Part shown: positions 1-10,700 of the stretch, one piece after another
How positions within the stretch are numbered: position 1 is the stretch's first letter
Layout: every line of letters starts with the position of its first letter
Origin: Rhynchospora pubera
Lineage: Eukaryota; Streptophyta; Magnoliopsida; Poales; Cyperaceae
DNA length: 64,000 bases
Assembly (NCBI GenBank): GCA_028095005.1
Contig: CM051459.1
Location: 119,199,431 to 119,263,430, forward strand
Direction: 5' to 3'
Program-made: the position numbers and the translations under genes
Notes under the pieces: model-generated
What the model was told of the DNA's origin: nothing
Database searches by the model: none
Seen by the model: the letters and a program-made list of their open reading frames with translations, nothing else

Positions 1-441
1 CTTTACTCTCTCTCTCTCTTTTGAGGGAAATTCCAGCCACAATTTGTAATATTTACAGAAGACCCCCCGATTTTCTCATGGGAACTAAAGCCTCTCCAAA
101 AATGAGAAATGACTAGTGGACTATGATAGCTAAGTGTGACCATAATGGTGTTTTGAAGTGCAGGTACTGAAGTAAAGATTTTTTTTTTCTTATCAAATTA
201 AAAATAATGAAAGAAAAGCATTGTATTTTTTTTGTAACCCACTGACATAGAATCCAGGCTCGGCCACATGGGGTGCGCGATTTCAGGTGGCATTGCAACC
301 ATGGAAAACACTTGAATTGGAATGGTAGACCCCCATAACAGAACAACTAGTTCTTAAGTTCCAATCAGCTCTGTACCATACCAATATGTATGGTACAGCC
401 GTACAGGTATTGGACATGATGAAAATATACATTTGTTGTAC
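1..441. other. Presumed intron of callose synthase, no exon seen
   Basis: The GT donor after the 442-561 exon opens this stretch. I looked on the minus strand for the next conserved callose synthase block (the NQREHL..LLAN type) and did not find it. Either the intron extends beyond the left edge or the gene is broken here. The left end has a short CT run. Confidence 0.4.
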
Positions 442-1890
442 CTGAAAGCCAAACCAGGTTTGAAGCCATTCAAGCAAGTCACTTGCAGTAGTTGTTTCCT
501 CGTCACTGTTAACAGAAGGCAATCCTCTAACATTATATACAGCAGAAACTGCGGCTTTGATCTACAAAGATGAATGAACAAGTTATATGACAACTGAAAG
601 TTTACTATATTCTCATGGCACAAGTCACCATTGTAAGAAACAAAAAGAAAAGGGACCTCCAAAAGGTGCATTATAGGTTGTTGTCGGCCTCTAGTATGAA
701 GTGGTAGAATATTGTACCGGCCATATTTTTCTTCAAGACTTTCACCAGCTGCAGAACTCTGTAAAAAAAAAAAAAGTTCAATTGCAAAAAAAAAAAAAAA
801 AAAAGAAAAGGGCAGTTGATACGCTACTTTTAAGCAGAATTAATATTGCACCTCTTGTGCTATTCCTGAAACAACTGCTTTGAGAACTTCTAGAAGAACT
901 GCGGTGATTTCGTGATCATTTGATGCCTTCTTTCTGCAAAGGAGAGAGAGCTGTATTGCATAAATATTCTACAAGTGGAGCAAGTAGCAGTTGGTACCAG
1001 AACTGATTGCATGCATAGGCACCGGCATTGAGCCTAAGGTAAATAACTCCTTATGTAGCATTCACAAAAATAAAATTTTCCAGTAATTGCCATTAGTATT
1101 CATCAAACTATGGAGGGAGAAAAACGGTTATAGAACCTTTCATAGAAATTCCTAAGCTCTCTAGCATCACTCTTCTCCTTTCGCAGTGGAGTAGTCGCCT
1201 TCCAATCCTGTTATGCATTTTGAGATTTTAAATGTGTCAATGTCAACAAACTTAAAAATATATATATATATTCCTACCAAATCTGAGATACAAAATTGTA
1301 GTTTAAGGACCTGTTCAAGCCGTCGCAGAAGTGCAGTCTTGAACTGACGAACACCTCGACCATTGGATAATGGATCTATTATATGGGCCTTTTCAAATGC
1401 ATGAAATCGACCTGATATTTGTACAAAGGAACCAGTGTTACATTCTTTGATAACTTCTTATAACAACTATTCAACCAAACAGCTCTGAGGCGACAACAGA
1501 AACAAAAACTACAGTATCTAATAGACTATTACATGTGCAAACAACATCAATTCAATCAAATAAGTAAAAATGTACATATTTTTTCCAGAACCCCTCTCAG
1601 AAACATTTTTACAAACACATCTAAGGCATGTCAAGATACATATTTCACTCACATAAGTACGCAACTCGAGGTGACTCAGCTTCGATCTGATTAGCTTTAC
1701 GAAGGAACGGTCTTATCTCTGACACAAGTGTAGGAGGCAATTTCTCACTGTCAAAGGGCTTTACCACATAACCACCCGTCGCACCAGTCTGCGGTGCCCG
1801 ACTGGAAGAGGACGACTGTCGCCAGAGGCGGGTTGTAGAGGTGGTACGAGTCGGCCGGTGAGAGGGACCTATAGGTATGATCTCGTCCAT
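442..1890 (-). CDS. Callose synthase (glucan synthase-like), 5' exons only
   Basis: Callose synthases are large plasma-membrane enzymes that make beta-1,3-glucan from UDP-glucose at cell plates, plasmodesmata and wounds. Six coding exons on the minus strand join in frame: 1653-1890, 1311-1411, 1137-1207, 852-933, 657-758 and 442-561 (714 nt, 238 codons). Each intron is GT-AG. Exon 1 starts MDEIIPIGPS and ends in LPPTLVSEIRPFLRKAN..RVAYLC. Exon 2 gives RFHAFEKAHIIDP and GRGVRQFKTALLRRLEQ. Later exons give KSDAREL, AVLLEVLKAV, YNILPL and AVSAVYNVRGLP..LLEWLQTWFGFQ. This is the conserved order of the N-terminal cytosolic domain (Vta1/FKS1-dom1 region). The family is usually about 1,750-1,950 residues, so most of the gene would lie left of the window. 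The segment between DAREL and AVLLEVL is about 18 residues shorter than in the paralogues I know, so a small exon may be missed or lost. No further exon is recognisable in 1-441. Confidence 0.9.
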
Positions 1891-2349
1891 TGCAATGAGC
1901 AGAGAGAAAGAGAAAGGGGAAGGTGAGAGATTGCAGTGGCATTTGTAGAGATTTGAAAGTTGAGCTGGTTAAGTATTTGCAAGAGTTTGTTTGCTTTCTC
2001 TTTCTGGCTTTAGTCTCTTTTTTGGAGGGTGAATGCGGGGTGGGCGTTTCTTTTGATTTCTTTTCTACTTTTTCCATTTTTGATTTGATTTTTTTTAAAG
2101 TTGAGTTGGGTCGTGCTTTTTGCTCTCTCTCTCTCTCTCTTGTGTGTGTGAGAGAGTGCGGGAAAAAGGAACGAGATGGCTTTTTTGAATGGGGCGGGAG
2201 TGATTATTGTCTAATTGATTATAATTTTATGTTGGTTAGTCTTTCAATAAAGTTATTTGTTTTTAGTGCAAATTGCAATCTTACGAGTTTTCACTAATTT
2301 CTCCTGTAGATGGTTTACAAGATTAGAACAACTGATTGCTGCGTTTTGG
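1891..2349. promoter_or_regulatory. 5' flank of callose synthase
   Basis: This stretch lies upstream of the minus-strand start codon at 1890. It is pyrimidine/purine biased, with a CT run at about 2122-2140 followed by a TG run at 2141-2150. Such tracts are common in plant 5' leaders. I could not fix a TATA box or a transcription start. Confidence 0.35.
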
Positions 2350-2357
2350 ATCAGGAA

Positions 2358-2627
2358 TAGGGTGCAAGCTGTACATCGTTTATCGTTTTCCGTGCACGTT
2401 CCGTCCAAACGAAACGGTAAACGGGTATAAAAATTCAATACGTTTCAATGACAGAAAGGTAAACAGAACGCGTTTTGTCATTCGTTTGGATTTGAGTGAA
2501 ATACAGTGCAAATATACACATTCCGTCCAAATGAAACGGTTAGCATATCGTCTGGTACATATACCATAAACGGAACTGCAAACGAAACTGATCATTCCAT
2601 TTCCGTTTGAAAAGTTAAACAGGCCTA
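2358..2627. mobile_element. hAT-type MITE, ~270 bp, copy 1
   Basis: The element runs from TAGGGTGCAAGCTG to CAGGCCTA. It is flanked by 8 bp target duplications that differ at one base: atcaggaa (2350-2357) and atcaggat (2628-2635). The interior is rich in CGTTTCGTTT-type words and has no credible coding capacity. A sister copy of almost the same size lies at 19366-19633. An 8 bp duplication and short ends of this kind are typical of hAT elements. Confidence 0.72.
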
Positions 2628-2635
2628 ATCAGGAT

Positions 2636-3444
2636 TGGGTTCCCATTTTGGGTTTTTAGAACAATTGACCGCCATTTTGCACAGTAACACAAAAAATAAG
2701 TTGCAAGTTGTAACAGAAGTAACTCAAGACCGCAATTTCTCGTACAGGTTTGGCCTTGGTGATCACAAACGCTCCATTAACCCCACACGGACAATTCTAT
2801 GCAGGAGAGTCTGTGGTTAAGGATATTTCTTTTATGTGGATAATATATATAATTTGAAGATGACATAAATTACAGAAAATTAGACTTGTAAAAAAAAATT
2901 TGCTGCTTGCAACTTTAGTGACAGTGTGTTTAATTTTGATATTTTTGTAAGTATCAATAATGTAATTTCTTGATAGCATATAAAAATAAAAAATAGAGAT
3001 CTTTCTTCCGTTCGTTTAATTAAAAAAAAAACATGATTAGTGTTCCATAAAGATGGCTGCCAACTGCCGACAAGATGTAGAGATATATGTATACACCTTC
3101 ATCAATATATATATAGAAAAGCAAATGATATCACAGCAAAAGTGGGATTGATCTTCTTTTGAATATATTTGTTATGTGGTAGTTAGCATTTGACCTTTAA
3201 AAAGGGTATAAAAAAACTTAATTAAATTTGTTGAATCCTAACATATGTTTTATAGCCACTGAGCTCAGTGTTAAAATATTTGAAAGTTTATTTTTAATCA
3301 TATGATAGGTTGAATATTAAAGTTGTCGATTGTACAAAAGTCCTTTAGTCATTTTTAAATAATTCAACAAATGCTGCTGTGAATTAAAATTTACAAGAGT
3401 AAATTACAATGTAACTTAAATCAATATTGTGCATTTAAAATTAG
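2636..3444. other. Intergenic, no gene seen
   Basis: AT-rich sequence with short ORFs that show no codon or family signal. Contains simple A and TA runs. Confidence 0.5.
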
Positions 3445-3821
3445 AGTAATGCTGGAGTCAAATATGATTGACATCAAACGTGATTCGAGTCTCAACTATT
3501 AAAATTTCAAACGACCAATCCAAACCACTCAATATGATCTCCATATTGAAATCTATTTGGAGACCAAATTTATATTTTTTTTAATTTATATGTAATTTTT
3601 TCGCATTTTTTAAAATTGAAGGTTCCAAAATTAATTAGATTGAGAATTTTCTAAAATTTAAAAAATAGTAAAAGAATTTGAAAAAAAAAATTAGTATCTA
3701 ACGAGATTTTATTATGGAAAATAAATTTAACTGTTCAGATTGGCCATTGTAATCTTGAAAATTGAAATTCGGTGGCATTTGACAGGCTTAAGTATTAAAC
3801 GCGTTTGACTCTAGCATTACT
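3445..3821. mobile_element. MITE, ~377 bp
   Basis: The left end reads AGTAATGCTGGAGTCAAA. The reverse complement of the right end reads AGTAATGCTAGAGTCAAA, which is 17 of 18 bases in common. The interior is AT-rich and non-coding. No convincing target duplication was found, so the superfamily is open. It abuts the next element (3831-4916). Confidence 0.6.
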
Positions 3822-3830
3822 TTTTTTAAA

Positions 3831-4916
3831 GGCAAAATTGGATATAACCCCCTCAAATCTTCTCTATCCGGATGTAACCCCTCTAATTTTCAAAATCGGA
3901 TATAACCCCCTCTAATCTTGTTAACTAGGGATATAAACCCTTCTTATTATTTTCAGCAATATTTTAAATAAAAATCAATATTATAATTTTATATAACCAA
4001 AATGTCCTTGCTCTCTGTTAAACGTATTGGATCCAGGATTGCAGTCTCTAGTTTTGCGAAACAGTTACATAGAGCCTTTGTTTTGCAACAATATCTCTTC
4101 AACGAGTCTTCTAACTCTTTAATCGAAGTATTGTTACTTTTCTCCATCATAATTGTTAATTCGTTTAATTAGGTGAAGGTAATCGTTATATATAAAACAT
4201 CTATAAGGAGTTTGCATTGGTACGTGGCAGTAAAAAAAGGAAAAAAAAATAGTTCAGAAACATTCATCAAATCATGAGAATGTAATTTTAATTAATATAA
4301 TCTTTATTCAATGCTTTCAGGAATTATCAAACCAAAGGTGCATGTGCAAAATCTCTGAACTTGACAGTGAAAGAACTTCTCTTGATATTTATCTCCATGG
4401 GCGTGTGTCAAATTGAAAGATTTTGGCAGCTTTCTTTACAATCAGATAATACGAGAAAAATAGTAATACAAGATGAATAACTTGACTTCTTGTAATTATA
4501 TTTTTCAACATTATCAGATTTGTAAAATGAACATCTCAAGTAACTAAACCGAGTCTAAAGTATATGCATGAGCTTTGGATCTACAATTTCATTTTTTGTA
4601 TTGCGTGAAACTTGCTTATATATAGTTGAGACACTTGAGAGTATCTGACAGCACAAACGCAAAAATTTTGGAGCCAAAATGCCAAAAAGAAAAGTTGAAA
4701 AAATACTCTTCAAGTGCAACCCCTCTATATGGCTGAAGCAGGAAGATGAAAGGACAGAGACAGCAAGGCTACATCAGTCATTAAATTAAATTCTTCATTA
4801 GTTTTATGTAAAATATAGCTGAAAATAATGAAAAGAGTTTATATTCCAAATTAACAAGATTAGAGGGGGTTATATCCAGATAGAGAAAATTTGAGGGGGT
4901 TATATCCAATTTTGCC
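3831..4916. mobile_element. Non-autonomous Mutator-like element, 1,086 bp
   Basis: Terminal inverted repeats begin GGCAAAATTGGATATAACCC on both ends and remain similar for about 70 bp. The flanks carry an exact 9 bp duplication, TTTTTTAAA, at 3822-3830 and 4917-4925. A 9 bp duplication is the Mutator signature, although this one is low complexity. No transposase is encoded. A diverged relative lies at 42299-43266, with matching ends (GGGAAAATTGGGTGTATACC) and a similar sub-terminal block, so the two form one family. Confidence 0.72.
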
Positions 4917-4925
4917 TTTTTTAAA

Positions 4926-7758
4926 TTTATGTACAGAGATGAATGATAATTATTCAAGCTTTTCAAAATTTCCGTCCACCATAAGATTAGCCTTATTTTA
5001 ATAAAAATATTTTCATAATATAACATATCAATCAAGTTCTACTTATAGGTTATAACTTTTGCTTTTCAAAAAATAAAATCAGATACTGAAGATTACATAT
5101 TTTAATTAAAATTGGAGTCACACTTCTAATTTCTAACTTCATTAAAAGTTAAAATCTTAAAAAAGAGAACCAGGCTTTGTTATTGTAATTAAGCGTTTCG
5201 TTTGTCAAGTAAAAGTGTTGGGTTCGAAACTCAATTTCGAAGATTTATTGTAAATATTCGAAGCTGACATTCGGGTAATTCTTGGACTCAACCCAAACAC
5301 TTGATTGCTTATATTAATGATTTACTTTTTGTTGATAATTCAACTAAGTCTTAATTAATAAATAATAAATGATAAAGTCTTGTAATAAAATTCTTCATCC
5401 ATCTATTTGAAACTTATACCAACATACATCTCAAACTCTCCCAAAAATAAAATAAAATAAAAAATCAAGGAATCATCTCTACTTTCTAATTTCTGGTGAC
5501 CTGTACTAGTACACTGGAAACTTGAAAGGACAAGAAATTACAGATCCAGAGACAGCTTAGACCTCACTGCTTTTGGATGGATCGCTTTTTTAGTTCTTTT
5601 CCAAAAGCAGCATTGCCATTGTCAGCTTTAATTATGCTTAGTGCGCGGTAATTACTGTCATCAGCCCCCCCCCCCCCATCCCACCTTGCTCAAAATTTAT
5701 TATCTTTCACATTAAGAAAACGTGGTCTTCACCAAGTAAAGTTTTCTTATCATGTTTTTCCATTGTATGACTAGACAAGATATATATTTGTACATTTCAT
5801 CGCATCGCACCATGAAAGACCTTGAATTAATATCCTATAAAAAAAGAGGGTGAACGAAAAGTTGAAAACGATAGTATAATAAAATTAATTAAATGAGAAC
5901 AAGTATTCGGTCTAAATACAAAGGATAAATTATCTTGAGTGAGTGTTGCGAATTAGAAACACAACTCGACATTTAAATTTAAAAAATAAATTAAAATATG
6001 ATTAAAAAAATATTGGTGATAGATTACCCACATCATCAACAAGATATGACAAATAATATAAAATAATCATCTAGATAAATCAAATATTGGTGATAGACTA
6101 ATTACGTTTGGTGTATATTTTAACTGTGTGATAGATTTTGTACAAATTGGTAGCTATATGAACGAAATAATAATTTTGAAATTTAAGGACAAAAAATGAC
6201 AAACTTGTTGATAATTTAGCGAGCATTTTTAAATTTGTATAGTAGAAGATGTATCGTATAAATTATCTTTTTCCATCACTAATGCAATTATGAAATGTAA
6301 CGCACATACTTTGCCACTAAGGTATGATTCCAGTGGGGCAACGTGCCTTTTTAGATATGTACTCGTACAGTCGTACAGTTGTACGCTTTTTGAATATGTT
6401 GACAGTTTACCCCGCTTTTATTAGAAATAATATTAAAAAAAATCCTGAATTAAAAAATAGTCCTAAATTAAGTTTTAAAATGTTATTTGCGATATCAGAG
6501 TTAATATCTGACTTCCAAAATCTGTGGCGACTTTTCACAGATCGGCACGAGAAAAAAAAATAGAAAATACATATTTTTTCAATTCACACTTTCACAGACT
6601 TCTAAAGTCCGAGACTAGAAACTTGATTTTTTATACTTTTACAATTAAGCCCTCATATTTTCTACATTTACTAATAAATATAAATGGGATTATAAAATAA
6701 ACTAAAACTAATAATTTAACATATATAACTATGTATAATTATTGAATTTTGATTATTCCATGCAAATAGTAAAGTAAGGGTTATTGAAGAACAAAACCAA
6801 CAAAATTTTGTAATTTCTTGAATTTGTTCACCAACAATCATGACTTATTATTTTAATAAAATAATTGAACTCCAATAAAAATAAATTCAAATGATGATTT
6901 TAAAATAACATAAAAAATTAATTATGCAACATATATCTATTTATTTTTATAAGAGTATCATACATATATATTTTATCTCATATAATTCATATTAATTTAT
7001 ATTCTGAGTTATATATTTATGGGACAATTCCTTTTTCTTTTCTTTTTTTTTTTTTTTTTTTTTGAAGAATCATATATGTACAGATGAATTGGAAGAGGCA
7101 AGCAAAGGAATTACTTAAAGACTAGATTTAGCATCCATTCATCGTAAAATCAGATCGCAATGTGTTTTTCACTCCTCATATATGTCAGTTAGGACTTGTG
7201 TAGTTACTGGGAAATATTACTGATATTAGTTTAAACCAATATTTCTATTTTCTAAGCTGTATGTACAGTTCCATACTACGCAGTTAATAATTAACTGTGG
7301 CTTGCTGTTTCTATACCCGATATAGGACCTCTTTGTATATGGGTACATGTACTCTCACTTCATTTAGATAGGATATTCTGATATGTCGACACTGTTATTT
7401 ATTTTTTAGAAATAATAATCACGCTACTATTTCAGCAGGAATAAAGATTACAAATTTACAACACAACTGGTACCAAAATGGTACCACTACGTAAGCAAGT
7501 ACAACACAAGTCTACAACAGATGTCCTTGCAACTAAATAAACTACTAAGCTAATAATTCAATTCTAATTTAAATCCAATTTCAAACAAAGATACTAAGAC
7601 AACTGAGCTAAAAAGCAACAAATTACCAGCATCTCCACTGCATAAATGTATTCAAAAGTATTATGTACTTGGAAATACTGAAAAAAAGAACTTGAATAAT
7701 TACATTTACTTCACACTTGCCAGTCGCATAAATGAATTTTAATCAAAATAGACAAATC
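4926..7758. other. Intergenic, AT-rich, no gene seen
   Basis: No ORF here resembles a protein family. Features are a run of about 13 C at 5666-5680, a poly-T run near 7044-7063 and several degenerate dispersed-repeat-like stretches. The part nearest 7758 will include the 3' UTR of the minus-strand NLR gene. Confidence 0.5.
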
Positions 7759-10700
7759 TTAAGCGCTATCAATCGAAACAAAATCTCCAAATTGATCTCT
7801 GGACCAATTCCTAAGGTTAGGTCGTTGCTCAAATATGTTGCTGATTGCCCCCAAATAGGTCCTTGTATACGTCGCCCAATTTAGATATTGAAGGTTGTCT
7901 AGGTGGATTAGACCAGGAGGCACTCTGAGAGGAGCACAATTCATCACACTGAGCCGTTTTAGCTTGGGCATGGCACCCATCTCTATTTTCCATTCCTCCA
8001 GCATTAACGATTCCAGAACCAGCTCCTCTAGCAGCACAAACCCTCCGGCTGAGCATTGGATCCGAAGGGCATTACGGGTTGAACCCATATCCGAAGTGTT
8101 GTTCTGGGTGGCCAGTGGATTCTCTACTTTGCTTGCTCCATATATCTGAAGGGTATTAAGGCTTCCTAACTTCTCCAACACTGGCATTGGATCTGATCCT
8201 AATTTGTAACCTTTAAGTTTGAGTTCAATAAGGTGCGGCGGTAACATGTCATTGCCAAGAACCAATGGAAACATTTCTTTTGGCCGATTATTTATTAAAA
8301 CTAGAGATTTTAAGTTCTCATAAAATGGGAAAAATCCCGTACCTATCTTTTCTAAGTCAATAATATTCCGTTCCATCTTAAGACAAACAACATGCTTTAG
8401 TTTACCTAATAAGATCTTAACCTCCTTCTCTGGTATACCATCTATATCGATGCCTAACTCGCGCAACTCAGTTATATTAGGCAATTCTAATGTCTCCCAT
8501 GATTCATTATATTTCACGTCTGTGAGAGTTTGTAGATTCGTTAGGTCCCCCCATGTTGCGGGCCCTGGGGTCATCCCCGATGTAATATGTGACAGTAAAA
8601 CATGCCTGACGCTTTTCACATGCCAAATCCACCTAGATAAATCACCATGCCGTGATGATCTGAGATCAAGGGTCTCAAGATAATTCATGCTCTTTACCCA
8701 TTTTCCAAATTCAGGTTCGTTGTGTCTAATCCACGGGGTCTTTAGCTGAAGATATCTCAAATGAGGTGATCCTTTAAAACTCTGTAATTTAACTTCCCCT
8801 TCTATGTTACCTAACACTCGAAGCACTTTATATTTGGAAAAGTCCAGCTTTGATGAGTCACCGAAAAAAAGCAAAGAACGTACATTTGGGCTTGCATAAT
8901 TACCTATCGGTTCATTGACATCTGAATAATGGATCGCCACACGGCGTGCCTTGGTGCAGTACTTCCAATCATCTGGCTTTGAACACACCATAAGAAAGTT
9001 GATCTCCTTTGCTTTTTGGACAGCCAGATCTCTCAAGACATCATGTACAAGACAATACTTGACGGAACCATCAGGAAATCTTTCTGATGCTTGAACCATG
9101 CTCCTGCCGTGGACATCCAATGTGAATAAATTTTAGGGCTTGTATAACAGTAAAGACAACCAGAATAAACACTAGAAAATAATTGTTCAAATAGAAAAAA
9201 TCTACAAAATTAATACTAATTTTGGGGTGTAATTTGCAAATAGTGGGCTTTTGGTTTGAATTTGTAAGCAGTGACTTAAGTTGAGGTCTTAGATTGGCTA
9301 TGTAATTGAAAATGATTCAAGAACAACAAGCAAATAAAACTATTTATGAATAAAAATGGTTATCCTTCAAAAATCTCAAAATATACCAAAAAATAATAAA
9401 ATTCGGCTTTGTCTTAAAAAAAAAATTTTAAATTGTAAATTTTGGTTAATTTTGAGATTTTGATTATATCGAACAGCTTGGATCAACTGTTCGGACATAT
9501 AAAAGACATGATATTCATATTTAAATTCAATGAAACTGCTAACATTAGTACATTACCGAAATAATTGAAATATTGACAAAACTTCGTTATTATTTCTTTC
9601 AAAATTTCGAAAATTGTTGTTATTAGAGTATCAAAAACTAATAAGAACAAGAATATACAAAAAAAAATAGAAAAAAAATGTTGAAAATTGTAAATTATGG
9701 TTTCTAATAATATTTCAATATTAAGGACAAATTAAACGTGATTAAGATCGATCATTTGAAACTTGAAATTTGCAAAATAAGTCCGAAGTAAAAAGGACGA
9801 ATTACTTCAGAAAATACCATAAATTAACCATCTCATATATATATAGACTTATAGATAATGACAATATTTCGTGAATTAAAATAAGCTTGTACTTGAACTA
9901 TGTTATGGTAAACTAGTAGTGTCGGTATATTGACAAGAATATGCCGAAGCAATGGCATACAAACATAGAAAGTTATTTTTTGTTAAGTACTAGTATTTGG
10001 TAATATTTGTTTCTTAATTCATATATGTTATGTTTTAGTTTTATGGCAATTAGAAAATAAGAAAACAATTGTTATTCTAGGCAGTAATGTATTAGGAAAT
10101 ATATTTCTTACTATGTAATAGATGTAATAGTAGTATAAAGTAATGAAAGAAAACAGAAAATGGTGTAGCAAGATTTACACACCACAAAAAAATTTCTCTC
10201 TGTTCTGTCTCTCAAGCCGTGCCAGATGAAGTGAAGTTGGCAAATGCTGGAAAGGAATTAGCAAAGGAGGCGTGGGAGACAATCAAGGAGATGAGTATAG
10301 ATAAGGACCGTGTCAAAAAAGCAAGGACACAGGTCAAGAAGCGAAGCCAAGTTGCACAACAGGCGCTTGGTCTCAAAGGAAAGAGGATTGATAAGCAAAA
10401 CTACAAGGAAAAGGAGCGCTATGGAAAGCGTTTTGACCATGACGAGCGGTTGCGCAAGAAGAAGGCTTGGAAGAAGAGAAGAAAGTATGAGCTTGGAAGG
10501 CAGCCAAAAGGAACAACCGTATTGCTAAGGCATGTGGTGCCGCCATTATTAACCGATCCGAGGAGTTGATGTGAAAGCCGACACGACTAGCTTAGGGAAG
10601 TGAATGTTATGGTAAACTAGTAGTGTCGGTATATTGACAAGAATATGCCGAAGCAATGGCATACAAACATAGAAAGTTATTTTTTGTTAAGTACTAGTAT

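Noticed and set aside
5180..5290. Possible SINE head around gggttcgaaactc
   Set aside because: Only a B-box-like word; no A box at the right distance and no duplication.
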